Source of the DNA: Malachius bipustulatus
Lineage: Eukaryota; Arthropoda; Insecta; Coleoptera; Melyridae
Length of the DNA: 64,000 nucleotides
NCBI GenBank assembly: GCA_910589415.1
Contig: OU342630.1
Coordinates: 42,812,012 to 42,876,011, forward strand
Direction of reading: 5' to 3'
Made by a program: the position numbers and the translations under genes. Position 1 is the stretch's first letter. Each line of letters opens with the position of its first letter. The notes beneath the pieces were generated by a model that searched no databases, was not told the origin of the DNA, and saw only the letters and a program-made list of their open reading frames with translations. Positions 45,951-57,625 of the stretch are shown in pieces.

Positions 45951-46278
45951 ATAGGTACTCATCTTTGAAAAACATTATGATCACCTTTAACCGGTTATAC
46001 ATTCACCTCAATCGATGTAAGCCGCTTTTGTAGGCCAGGTCACTAAAAATGATACGTTTTCATCCCTGGAATTTTAAGACTTCCCTTATTTTTAAAATAG
46101 TTCCATAATCCCCTTATCCAGTTTGAAATCTCCTCCATTAAGTAAAAATAAATTATAATTTGGCGTCGCAAAATTATATAAAAACTAAATAAAAGTAAAA
46201 ATAATTTTATTTTTATCTCTTTTACAGAATTATCATACAATCAATAAAACAACTAAAAGTTATTAAAACCTCCTAGAA

Positions 46279-49200
46279 TCACTGCTGAACAGCAGCATTG
46301 GCAGCTATACTAGGATTATTGATAATTTCACCTAAACTGTCAAGTAGTTCTTTCCTATAATCATCAAAATCGCCTTCCAGTTCATTAATTGTTTGATCTT
46401 CGATGACATACAAAGTACAGTCAGTTTCTCGAATAAGTCTCTCATCGTGAGACACTATTATGACACCTCCGCCATATTCATTGATGGCTTCACCCAGGGC
46501 ATCTATAGATTCAATATCCAGATTATTAGTCGGTTCATCAAGGATTAACACATCGGGAGCATTAAGGCATAACTCTGCTAATGCCACGCGAGCTTTCTGT
46601 CCTCCTGATAAGTCCTTCATTCTGATAGTATGTGCATGACTGGCTAAACCGAAAGTACCTAATTGTTTCCTAGCTTTCTCATAAGGAAGATCAAAAAGTC
46701 TCATTAGATATTCAGAAGGTGTTTCTTCAGCTGTCAAATGTTCTCCTGAATGTTGATCAAATCTACCTATGCGGAGTCTGTGATTTTGCCTTTGTTCTCC
46801 CTCAGTCGGGGTCAAATCTCCAGTAAGAAGTTTTAAGAACGTTGATTTTCCTACACCATTTGGACCAACAATTGCCACTCTGCTGGTCATATCAATGCCG
46901 AAATCAGTTTTAACAAACAGCGGCTTTTGACCGGGGTAAGCAAATAATACATTGTGTAATCCTAAAATTGGAGGCTGTAGTGGAGGTGGTTCTGGAAACG
47001 AGAACTTGACTATATACTCTCTTGGCTTTTGCAACAATTCCATGATAGTTTCATCTTCGTCCTGCGTTTTCTTGTTGAGTTTTGATCTACCTTTTTCTTG
47101 TTTTCTGGTGAGAGCTTCTTTCTGTTTCTTTTCAGCTTGCTTCTTAGAAGAACCGTGGGATTTTAATTCTTTTATACGCTTTTCTTGTTTTTCATATTCT
47201 TTTATCATTTCTTTGCGCTTCTGTTGGTACATCTTTTTGAACATAGAATAATTTCCCTTGTAATAATACAGTTTTTGATTATCTAAATGAATTATTTCAT
47301 CACAGACGTTGTCCAAGAAAGACTGGTCATGAGAAACTATAAGTAATGTTTTCTTCCAACCTTGAAGATAACTGAAAAATAAAAAGAGGATAATGTTATA
47401 ATATTCAAAATCGGGTAAGTATTAACTATTAAGGACTGTTACAGTTTTCTTAAAGTACCTACTTGTCGAATATTACTTCATTTTACAAGTGACCAAATTG
47501 CAATTTTAGCATTAAAAAAATGCCCAAGATCAGTGGCGGATTTCCGATTAGGCTAAGTAGGTTATAGCCTACGGCGGCAAGTTTCCAAAGACCAAAAATT
47601 ATTTCGAGTGTTGTGAAATTGCGTGACCTTGGATATTGAAAAAAATTTGCCTGCGGCGCTTTATCGAGAGGGGAAAACCGTTCCGAACCCTTTCGAAACC
47701 CCGTTTCGCCTTTGAATTCATATTCTTTTTGAAGCCCACAAGAACATGGCCTGATTTACCCATAGGCAAGTCAGGCTAGAGCCTAAAGCGCAAGGACTGA
47801 GGGGACTGCGTCACTTATTTACAGAATAAAAATTCTGACATTTTTGCGATCTTTTATTCATTTTTTTAGCAAACACTTCAAAAAATTTCCCGGACCTGAC
47901 CCGGACCCTAAACGACGGGGGTTAGATAATTCCATAGGCGGCGATTTGATTCAGCCTATAGGCGGCATATTTGTAAATCCGCCTCTGCCCAATATGGTTT
48001 CCAATATTCATGTTTTTGGTACAACATTGCTCCCAAGTATTTCAGTGATTTTTGATAATTATTTCATTATAAAGGATGATTATTTAATACTTACAAATTA
48101 TACTTACTTATCTAACCATATAACAGCATTAAGATCCAAATGATTGGTAGGTTCATCAAGCAACAGGAGTGTTGGTTCGATATACAATGCCCGTGCCAAG
48201 GATACTCTCATCCTCCATCCACCAGAAAAGTTCTTAGTTGCTCTATTTTGCATTTCTTTATTGAAACCTAAACCAGCCAGTATTCTTCTAGCTCTAGGTT
48301 CAGCTGAATCGGCCCCGATAGCTTTCAATTCGGCATATACTTCATTCAAGCGGTCCTGCACGCTCATATCGCCTTTATTAAATTTTTCTTCCAACTCTTT
48401 ACATTCTTTCAATAACTCGTTGCGTTTAACATCAGCTAGCAGTACTGTTTCAACAGCAGTGTGATCATCAGCAACAACTTCTTGTTCACAGTACAGTATG
48501 TCGATGTTAGGAGGTATAGCAAAGGCTCGTTGTGCAACATGTCTGAGAAGAGTTGTTTTTCCATGACCGTTAGGTCCTACCAGTCCGTAATGACGACCAT
48601 TCGTTATTTGTAGGGTAGCATTAACAAACAAATCTTTCCCTTTAGCCGCAATGTTGAAGTTTTCAACTTTTATATCCACTGCATTTTCTAGAGCAGCCAA
48701 CTGGCCGCTGGTTTTTTGACTCTGAGATACAGTGAAATTGCTATCTAGTTCAGAATGTCCTTGCCCTCCTTTCTTTGTAAGAATTTCCATTTGTTTTTCG
48801 TATTCTTGCTGTTTTTTCATTTTCTTTTTTTCCTTGTGTGTGAGCTTTTTTTCTTCAATTTTCTCTTCGATTTCATCATTCTCAATTTTAAGGGTGGAAA
48901 TTTCTTCTGTAATTTCCTGTGTTTCAATATCAATCTTTTTTTCATTAATATTGTTTAATAGGTCAGTAGTTTCATCACCTGAAAATATATTCCATTCATT
49001 ATGTTTGTCATGTCTATAGGACAGGTGAACAGCATAAAACTACAATAATTAGGTAATTAATGAATCTGTTGTACTTCCTGAACAAAATTCTTTCAGTCAA
49101 CTGCATAGTTGAATATATGATACACTCTTCACATGTTAAATATTGCAGCCATTTGTTCAGTAACAAAAATTAAGGAAAATTAAAGTTTGTCTTTCTAAAG

Positions 49201-51607
49201 TGTTTCAAAATACAAGAGTAGGAATATGCAGAGCGAAAAGAGGCAGGTGCAAACTGAGATGGAAAAATTTGCAGAAAAGAACATGGAGCACTGAGGAAGC
49301 CATCATAGAAAGAAACACACACAAGATAAGAGTGGGGAAGAATTAAATGAGAAAATGATACTAAATTGGCAGGGAAGTGAGAAAGCAAGGTAGGTTAATA
49401 AACTATAAACTGTGCTGAGTAAAAAAAAAAAAAATGGAACAAATTCAAGCAGGTGGCATATTTATGTATCTTAGATCTTTGGACAATTCTACAGAAGTGG
49501 TATCGGAGTTTAGATTTAGAACAACAATGAGCAAGTCACTCAATGAGGTTACAGGTTGATTATAGTCGTCCTGTATCGCCTGATTGAGTAGCTGCATTTT
49601 TACAAAATTATATTTTTCAATAGAGATGAACTGACTGAAAACCAGAATCTGACAAGTCAGGTCATTGATCATTAGCGAGGGGTAGGACACTCTGTGGAAA
49701 TGTCTGTACACAGTTTGGAAATGTTTGGAATTGAAAATATTTGGCAATGTTTGGAAATATTTGGAAATGTTTGGCAATATTTGGCAATGTTTGGAATTGG
49801 AAATATTTTGAAATGTTCGGCAATGTTTGGCAATGTTTGGAAATGTTTGGAAATACCTATTTGGAAATGTTTGGTAATATTTGGAAATGTTTGGTAATAT
49901 TTGGCAATGTTTGGAAATATTTGGAAATGTTTGGTAATATTTGGCAATGTTTTGGAAATATTTGGCAGTTTTGTACACATTCATTGCCAGTGTCTTACCC
50001 CTCCGTCATTAGGTTCTTTCTCCCCTGAAATTTACCATTCCTGTTGTTTTTCTTTATCTTCTATAATAACTATCTACATTTTATATTTTACTATTCTTTT
50101 TTTCTCTTCATTTTCTTGAAATTTCAGGGAAAATCTAACAATGACCAATGACCTGACTTATTAGGTTCTGGTCATCTTTTTTCAATAAAATCGGCACGTA
50201 TTGTAAAATCAGTACAACATGGCAACACAATGGCCGCGGGAATATCCCTTTGAATCTCAGATACCACTTCTGTGGGATTACTGATCTTTGAAAATAAAAC
50301 ATAAAATATGCAAACTTTCAGATTAAAAAAAATGACTCATATAATGCTAAATCAATAATAATAATAATAATAATATTGCCACTGAATAAGCCAGTATGTA
50401 TAATTATGTTGTTACACTTACCGGTACTCTTGAGATTCTTCTTAGTCTGGTCTTTAGACTTCTTACTCTTTGATCTCACCGGTTTAACCTCAATGACTTT
50501 TTCGGTAGATGTTTTAGACACATTTTCTTCATCAATAACACCATCAGCCCTGGTTTGCTCATTTGTTTCTAGTGGTTCCTCCAATTTTTTAATCAAGTCA
50601 CCTTCCTCTGGCAAAAGGTCCTCACATTTACTTTTGTCTTCAGACTGATTTTCACACACTGTATCAGCTGCTTTCATTGATTCATTGCACAAGTCATCTT
50701 GTATATCTAATTTCTCACCTTCATCACTGACATCTACATCTTCAATTGAATCGATTCTTTTATTCTTCTTATTACCTTTTTTAGCCGCTTTATTTTTCTT
50801 TGAGACTGGTTTTGCTTCATCTTCAGATTCTTCTAGTATCAATGTTGGCTCGATTTCATCATCGCTCCACTCAGAGTTTTCTTTCTTGTTTCTTTTAGTT
50901 TTAGCTGCGATTTTCTTCGGTGCTGGTTTAATTTCGGTATCAGCTATAGCCTCATCAGGATCATCATCATCACCATCATCGTCGTCATCGCTAACCTCTT
51001 TCCTATTCTTCTTTCCTTTTTTATTTACTTTATTTTTCTTTGATGCGAGTTTAACAGGAGCCTCATCAGCCACTTCCATAGCCTCACCAAGATTATCAGC
51101 ATCATCATCGTCATCATCGCTGACCTCTTTTTTGTTTTTCTTTCCTTTTTTATTTGCTTTGTTTTTCTTTGATGCAATAAGTGTAACTGAAGACTCATCA
51201 TCCACTTCCATATGGTCCAAATTTGTAGATCTACTTTCATCATCACTCCAATCATCTTTATTTGATTTTTTATTTCTTTTACCCTTTTTGTTCTGGATAA
51301 CTTTAGGTTCCTTAACATCCTCTAAATCATTGTTTCCTGCATTACTTTCATTGTCGCTCTCCCAGTCATCTTTCTTCTTACCTTTTTTGGCGGTCTTTGA
51401 AGCTTTTTTTGATTTGTTATCCACAACATTTTGAACCTCTTTTATTGAACTACTTTTACTGCCTTCTTCATCACTCAACTCATTATTTTTCTTACCTTTT
51501 TTAGCTTTCTTGTTTAGTTTTTTGTCACTTTTTTCAGTGTCTCCTATTTCTTCTTCAAGGTTATTTTCAAAGTCTTGATTTTTCCGATTATTCTTCTTCT
51601 TTGACAT
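46279..51607 (-). CDS. ABCF1: ABCF1 (ABC50-type) translation-associated ABC ATPase, complete
   Basis: The exons on the minus strand are 51607-50422, 48978-48108 and 47371-46279. They join in frame at GT-AG sites to 1049 residues. ABCF proteins lack membrane domains. ABCF1 binds eIF2 and ribosomes and aids initiation. Residues 1 to about 395 (exon 1) are Lys-rich blocks ([15 protein letters not shown]) alternating with acidic runs (SDDDDD), the eIF2/ribosome-binding and CK2-like region, here longer than in the human protein (845 residues overall). NBD1 shows GPNGHGKTT (about residue 529), FSGGWRMR and [15 protein letters not shown]2 shows GPNGVGKST (about 851), LSGGQKAR and [12 protein letters not shown]. 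The duplicated NBDs and charged N-terminus distinguish it from ABCF2/ABCF3. All ATPase motifs are intact. A hAT-like MITE and a minisatellite sit in its introns. Confidence 0.95.
47523..47995. mobile_element. hAT-like MITE in ABCF1 intron 2
   Basis: The element 47531-47987 begins cagtggcggattt and ends aaatccgcctctg. The 8-bp flanks cccaagat and cccaatat differ at one base. CAGTGGCGGATTT ends with an 8-bp duplication are typical of hAT MITEs in animals. Inner 'ggttatagcctacggcggc' and 'gcctataggcggc' also mirror each other. Non-coding. Confidence 0.82.
49710..49975 (+). repeat. Minisatellite of the ~10-bp unit TTTGG(A/C)AATG/A in ABCF1 intron 1
   Basis: About 25 copies of TTTGGAAATG / TTTGGCAATA variants occur in tandem. 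All six frames give periodic peptides (for example repeats of ..FGNVW..), which are artefacts. The array lies inside ABCF1 intron 1 (48979-50421). Confidence 0.93.
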
Positions 51608-53050
51608 TTTCCTATTTTTACACTACTTAGGAGCAGTTTGGAAAAATGTTAAAATATGCCCTTCTATAATAATTATTGTAATAATACCAACAATAAATAA
51701 TTACCCTGCTGAGCAGATCAGCTATAAAATTAAAAGATTGATTTTGATTGACCAATGACCATGCCATGAGTCCCTTACCAGTAATCTTAACTTGACATTT
51801 TGACATGTCTTCTGGATTTGAGACCTGACAACTGTTCTTCTTTCTCGTTCTCTAAAAATTTTGAGCTTCAATTGGCCTCTCACTATTGACCACTTGGCCA
51901 GCTACCAAATTATATCTAGCACAAGTACAAGCACAGCGCATAGCACAGTACATCCAGCAGCACTGCCGGCTTTGCTTATAAGATTATTTTTGCTACGATT
52001 AAAAAAATACCCGTAATTTTTAAATTATAAGTAACTTTCGATACTAAAGTTTACTTTCCATTCAAAATAGGTACTTATTGCCTGCTATTACTCGCACGAG
52101 TAAGTACAATATATCATAATAACTACTCGAGCAATCTTAGAATATTACTCGTGAATTACTGAAAGTTTTACGAGTAGAAATGACGTCATGTCGTAATCAG
52201 GAAACTGAGAACAAGTTCACGGGTCTGCGCACTTGGCACTGTCACTTGTGTCATACTGTACTGCGTTTTTATTTAACCAATTCAGATCAGCAATCATCAT
52301 TAAGTGATTATAAGTAGCCTCCAAGAGTGATAAACCAATTAAAATTACTACAACAAATACAATAAATATCGAAAAAACTAATAATTCACTTTATTATTAT
52401 TGCCGTGTCATAATATGTCATTATGTAGCTGTCACAAGCATGACGTCATAAGCTGCGCGCTGGCCGCTGACATACCTACCTTGTTTCTTGTTCTGAGTAA
52501 ACCTACACCCTACACGTACTTGTTTTTGTTTGTTACCAGTGTCTTCACTCTTCACGAGTGTTACCGTACTCGTACACTTGACTGTGCCAAAAGTACTTAC
52601 GAGTACATTTCCTGAGTATTCGTACTACTTACTTATTGTAGTATTAATTCCGAACTCTGATTTTTGTTACCTAATTCACAATTTATAATAACCGAACGTA
52701 GTAATTGTCAAGTTCACAACTAAGAAAAAGAACGGACCCAATATCGAAACATCGAATAGGTGGAAAAAATTATAATCAGCAATCAGCTGTTTTAAAATGA
52801 CAGAGTGAAAGCGAAATGATAAAATATGAAGTGAAAAAGTGATTGGTGTGATGAATATGAAGGAGAGAAACAGGAATTCATTTTAATTATATATTTTTTA
52901 ATACCTATCTCATCTTATTAATTTTTGTTGAGCGTTGAGCTGTCTGTTTTGAAAGCATAAACGAGAAAAATAAGTTTTGAGAACATCTTAATGCACTTCC
53001 ACTGAGTAAATTAATTTGTAGACAACTGCAAGGTTTTATATTAATAAGCC
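51608..53050. promoter_or_regulatory. Divergent intergenic region between ABCF1 and the TCF25-like gene
   Basis: About 1.4 kb separates two genes transcribed away from each other, so it should contain both promoters. Two palindromic ATF/CREB-type sites (atgacgtcat) lie at about 52191 and 52440. Several cgagtaagtac/gtacttacgag words occur in both orientations between 52090 and 52620, hinting at a degraded inverted-repeat insert. No TATA box or initiator was assigned. Confidence 0.45.
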
Positions 53051-53182
53051 ATGTCTTCTCGAGTATTGAGAAAATTACAAGGAGACAAAGATTTAATTGA
53101 TGAAATATCAGACCCAGAAACTGACACTCCGCTTGCCGGAGGTGCAAAGAGGAAGCACCTCAATATTAATCGCTATGATTTG
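53051..53182 (+). CDS. First exon of a TCF25/Nulp1-like gene, 3' incomplete
   Basis: ATG 53051 opens a 44-codon exon (MSSRVLRKLQGDKDLIDEIS ... RYDL) that ends cleanly at a GT donor (53183, gtaaga). The opening MSSR-L--L-G resembles the N-terminus of TCF25 (Nulp1), a ribosome quality-control/bHLH-related protein, whose N-terminus is otherwise acidic and variable. No further exon was recognised to the right. A piggyBac, several palindromic elements and a LINE fill the next kilobases, so the first intron is either very long or the gene is broken. Identification rests on a short stretch. Confidence 0.6.
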
Positions 53183-53553
53183 GTAAGAGTAAAACTACTA
53201 AGTATGCTGTTTATATTCCATTTTCTTTGTAATTTCATTATTTGGAGTTAATTTTTTGTGCAAATATTGAATATCTATCTGAATGTAAATATCTAATGTC
53301 CCCTTGAATCCAAGGGAGCCAGGAAGCGAATAGGGGATCTGGATGGGGTGAAAGGTGAAACACATACAGGATACAGGCGATTTATAACCCGTCCTTACTA
53401 GACCACTCAAACTATTGTCACTTTCCCCTACAATAGTTCGTGTACGTGTAAAGGTCTCTTCTGTTCTCAACTAAAAATGCTGTTTACATTTCCTTGATTT
53501 TCATCTACTTACCCTGACCATCAAACCCAGTTCATTAACAGGTTGAATGCGGT

Positions 53554-53800
53554 ACCGGTCCTCTGGGACCGGTGCTGGTCTTTGTCGCCGTGCGGCAGTC
53601 GTAATTTTGTAACAATGATAATTTGCGGGACTTATATTTATCTTAATATATCATTGATTTCAACTTTACATGTACCTTCAGTTTTGTTATCGTGTCCAGA
53701 ATTCAGACATATTAAAAAAGCTTACCGGTCCCCGACGACCGGCAACGCACAGTAGTGCAAGATCATTGCTAATATGCGGTACCGGTCCCACGGGACCGGT
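53554..53800. repeat. Three left subterminal ACCGGTC..GACCGGT palindromes of piggyBac
   Basis: Palindromes sit at 53554-53573, 53724-53742 and 53781-53800. Each is about 20 bp with conserved arms ACCGGTC/GACCGGT and a changing 3-6-base centre. They are often next to a 'gcggt' or 'aacgc' word. Confidence 0.9.
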
Positions 53801-53906
53801 GTTAGCGCCTATGCTAATCTCAGCGCCAAAAGGTAGAACCGTTTCAGTATTCAATGCTTGTTACATTTGTGTTACCGACCAGTTGTGTCTTGCTCTTGTT
53901 ACAAGA

Positions 53907-55723
53907 ATGTCTAGTCGTGCAAAAAAAAATATTGCTTTTAGCTGAAAGCAAATTTCAGAGTGATAATAATTCAGATGCAGTTTCAGTAGCCGATAATTCC
54001 ACCGAAGCAGTTATTGCAGGGCCGTCGAGTGGAATAATTTCAGATAATAACTCTGGAAGGAAATGGTGATTCTGACTGTGAGGTAGACTTTGACTCTGAT
54101 GACTCGGTTCGTGATGAAAATTATTTACCATCATCATCAGACTCTGAAAGTGGTGCGAGTAGTGACGACGAATTCATTGATATTGAAAATGATGTTGACT
54201 TGGAAGAAGTACCAGAAAGAAATTTTACGCCTCAAAATGAGTGGCATGACATTGATGAAGCTGATAATAATATTCATCATCGTCAGGAGTCAGGGATAAT
54301 GAACTTTGATGTCAATGAAATAAAAAATCCAATAGATGCGTACCAGTTATTTTTGACACAAGATTTATTGGAGCTTATTATTCAAGAAACAAACAGATTT
54401 GCGCGTCAAATGTTGAATAACCAGAACTCTTCAAAATCTCGTCTAAACATGTGGGTTGATTGTAGCGAAGATGAAATTAGACGTTTCTTCTCAGTAGTCT
54501 TGGTGATGGGACTGAATGACCTTCCTGCTTTAAATCTGTATTGGTCCAAATATGTGATGTTTCATAACGAGTTTATTGCAAACACCATTACAAGGGATCG
54601 ATTCCTTCTGTTACTGCGATGCATACATTTTTGTAATAATGAAACTGTTGATAGAAATGATCGGCTATACAAAATACGAAGCTTACTGGAAACTATAAAC
54701 AATAATTTCAAGAAAGTGCTAACACCGGGAAGAATTCTTGTCATTGATGAGAGTATGGTGCCTTTTCAAGGGAGATTGATCTTTAAACAATATATCCAAA
54801 ACAAAACTCATCCCTATGGGATCAAATTGTATAAACTGTGTACCGTCGACGGATATACAAGCAATATAATTGTGTATACAGGCAGAAACGAGAGAAACCC
54901 TGAAGTATGTCACTCTGAACAAATAGTGCATGATCTTTTGATAAATATAAACCCGAAGGACGGACACTACTTATATGCAGACAATTTTTATTCCGGTTTA
55001 CATTTAGCGTAGTCGTTATTCGAGCAAAAAATTATCTACTGTGGCACAATGAGATCAAATCGGAAAGGTTTACCTAAAAATTTGCCACAGAAAATGAAAA
55101 GAGGCGACTTTTTCTGCATGCAAAGAGGTCCTTTACGGATTATCAAATGGATGGATAAACGTCCTGTTTTAATGCTCAGTACAGATCCAAGCCACACTGC
55201 AGAATGCGTACCTACTGGTAAGCGGAACAGACAAGGTGTTGATATATTAAAGCCAAAAGTAATTATTGACTATAATAAAGCTAAAAAAGGGGTTGATTAT
55301 AGTGACCAAATGTCCTCCTATCATTCGGTGCTACGCAAAAGTCTTAAATGGTACCGAAAATTGGCATTTGAAATTTTATTTGGAGTATGTATTGTTAATT
55401 CTTGGATACTTTATAATAGAATAAGTTCATCAAAGGTTTCCATAACAGAGTTTCGAAGAAAATTGGCACAAGAATTAATTTTGACGCATAGTGCACAAGC
55501 CGATCCAGTAACTCCGAAAAGAGTACCACATACATTCGTAAAGCCGTCAGGACCAGGTAAAAAGAAGAGAAGACAATGCCAAGGCTGCTACAATAAACTG
55601 CGCGAATGTTACTCCAGCAAGGAAGCCAGTAATTTAGTTACCAAAGTTACGAGTTATTGTAGTGACTGTCCTGGGCAACCAGGAATGTGCCTGACATGTT
55701 TTAACAAAAACCACAAAAAGTGA
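53907..55723 (+). pseudogene. piggyBac transposase, two frameshifts and one stop from intact
   Basis: The start is ATG 53907 (MSSRAKKNIA). A first frame change occurs around the A9 run/TGA at 53921-53945, and a second near 54055-54065, after which an acidic N-terminal region and the catalytic core follow in one frame. The first catalytic Asp is in ILVIDESMVPFQGR, the second in YADNFYSG, and the third in KGVDYSDQMSSYHS. A single TAG (55010-55012) interrupts HLA*SLFEQ in frame. The C-terminal cysteine-rich zinc domain (CQGCYNKLRECY, CSDC, CLTCFNKNH) is complete and ends at the stop near 55723. Family identity is certain. As read it cannot give a full protein. Confidence 0.93.
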
Positions 55724-56039
55724 TACTTTTTTATATTTTTGATGAACAATTTCACTTTTAATTTTCTTTGGAATTTTGTAGAAACATATATTTACTTTTG
55801 TATTTCTTATTATATTACACATATTTGTTAATAAACTGCAAGAAAAATTATTATGATCCATGATTGCCTGAGCATTATAAACCAGAAATAAAAAGTTTTA
55901 AAAAACCCAAATAAAATGATCATACAGTGACGCGACTACAAACTTAAGTACTACAGGGACTAAGGAAGATAATTGCAAACCACGTTTGTCGTAGGTTCTA
56001 TAGTGTTCCTGTTGAGCAGGAAAAACTGATTTTATGATT

Positions 56040-56103
56040 ACCGGTCCTCGAGGACCGGCGCCGCACAAAAATAATGGGACGTTACCTCTCCTCGGGGACC
56101 GGT
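56040..56103. repeat. Two right subterminal palindromes of piggyBac
   Basis: accggtcctcgaggaccgg (56040-56058) is a perfect palindrome. A weaker one, acctctcctcggggaccggt, lies at 56084-56103. Both are of the same type as the left set, so the element is bracketed by five copies. Confidence 0.85.
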
Positions 56104-56218
56104 AACGCACAGTTGCGGAGTAGTCCGATTTCAATGACGCAGTCAACCTGTTAACCAAAGGCAACATTGCACAATAACAAGTAATGCTATATTCCAGAAG
56201 GGCAAGGAGTATCTCTGG

Positions 56219-56489
56219 TACTCCTGTTGTTTAGTCTTCCAAAACACCCCTCACATGCCCATTCCATTTTTTCCACTCGCGTCGCTCACAGCAGTCACAG
56301 CTGTTGCTGGATTAAATCAGGTCTTTGGTCAGGGTAGGTTTTTTTTTTTCATTTTAGGGACATTTAAAGGAAAAAAACCTACCCTGACCAAAGACCTGAT
56401 TTAATGCAGCAACGCTGTGAGCGACGCGAGTGGAAAAAGTGGAATGGGCATGTGAGGGGTGTTTTGGAAGACTAAACAACAGGATTACC
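56219..56489. repeat. 270-bp near-perfect palindrome next to piggyBac
   Basis: The arms read cctgttgtttagtcttccaa ... ggtcagggtaggttttttt, then the inverse back to ttggaagactaaacaacagg. The loop is about 35 bases (56345-56378). There are a few mismatches (an 8-base difference near 56295, 'cagtcaca'). It begins 65 bp beyond the right TTAA. Likely a small foldback element. Confidence 0.88.
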
Positions 56490-56641
56490 ACTATTTTATA
56501 TTATTAGACAATGTCCTATGTAAAGAGGTATGTATGGTCAGCCACCCGGTTTTTTTAATGTAGGCAAACTAATTTTACCTATTTCTCCCTTATTACCACC
56601 TATTTGCACAGAGACCCATACTTACTACTTCAAAGTGTATC

Positions 56642-57331
56642 TATACAGGGTGTCCCGTATCGTTATGTTCAAATCTTGTGAGCATATAGTAGGCTTATTC
56701 CTAAGCCTAAAAAACCCAAAAGTGGCAGGTCTATCTGCATTCGTTACGAAGTTAGAGGCCTAAGAAAATAATGTCTAGTAAATACCAGATTTAACTTTGA
56801 AAACCACATAAAGCTTATTTTATTGACCACATCTTTAGTTTATCATATGTTAAAAATGTCCTATTCCTTGCTGAATACAAGCTTGTGCTCGGAGGCCTAT
56901 TGCAGAAGTAACAGTTCTAATTTCTCGTCTTTTTTCGCGACCGATCTCTTGACCAGCATGCTGAATACGATCCAATAATAATTGCTTTTTGGAATTTAGT
57001 TACAAACAACAATTCCGAAATATGCTGGTGTCCCATTTATTTGAATCCAAATGCCATTTTGTATAAGCAGGAGAACCTCTTCTAATGTTTATTTTGGTGA
57101 CATTTACTCATGTCGCCACCATAACTATAAATTATTAGTCTAAACCACAACACATGTGGTTGTGAGGTCTTCAAAGTTGAATCTTTGTTATTTACTAGTC
57201 ATAATTTTCTTAGGCCTGTAACTTCGTAACGAGTAAAGATAGACCTGCCACTTTTGGGTTTTTTGGGCTCAAAATTAAGCCTACTATATGCTCAAAAAAT
57301 TTGAACATAACGATACGGGACACCCTGTATA
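56642..57331. mobile_element. Palindromic MITE
   Basis: Ends tatacagggtgtcccgtatc and gatacgggacaccctgtata. Arms of about 160 bases pair with roughly 90% identity by eye (gcatatagtaggctta, caaaagtggcaggtctatct, gaagtta.aggcctaagaaaa). The TA target is consistent. The internal region 56830-57130 is unpaired and non-coding. Confidence 0.88.
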
Positions 57332-57555
57332 CCGTGTGAGTACTGAGACTATACACAGGTAAATTGCAATTGATAGTTTCTATGGTAAACTGTTTCAATG
57401 AGATTGTTGGTAACAATACAAGCAATTAGGCATCTACGGTAACTCATTCCAATAAATAAATAAAATCGTAAAGGGCAATTATTTGCATATGTATAGCGAC
57501 CGGGTACTCGCACTGATGTATAGTACGCCTGAGTGCAAGTGGCCACTAATCTAGA

Positions 57556-57599
57556 GCGTGGTCCAATTTATAAAGTTCTGATGATATAAATTGGACCAC
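57556..57599. repeat. 44-bp hairpin
   Basis: tggtccaatttata and tataaattggacca form a 14-bp stem around a short loop, between two palindromic elements. Confidence 0.6.
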
Positions 57600-57625
57600 T
57601 CTGTGTAATGAATGACCCTATTATA

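Larger units (their letters stand above)
53535..56154 (+). mobile_element. piggyBac transposon, 2.6 kb, TTAA target
   Basis: TTAA at 53535-53538 and 56151-56154 flanks 53539-56150. The ends are caggttgaatgcg and its inverted counterpart cgcagtcaacctg. The element encodes a piggyBac transposase and carries subterminal palindromes (own entries). It lies in the presumed first intron of the TCF25-like gene. Exact target repeats and few lesions in the transposase suggest a recent insertion. Confidence 0.95.

Noticed and set aside
49710..49975. CRISPR-like array
   Set aside because: It is a simple 10-bp tandem repeat without spacers, in a eukaryotic intron.
49445..50119. Open frames with F-G-N-V-W or K-H-F-Q-T periodicity
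   Set aside because: They arise from the 10-bp minisatellite.
50685..51434. 249-codon serine/phenylalanine-rich open frame on the plus strand
   Set aside because: It is antisense to the Lys/Asp-rich first exon of ABCF1.
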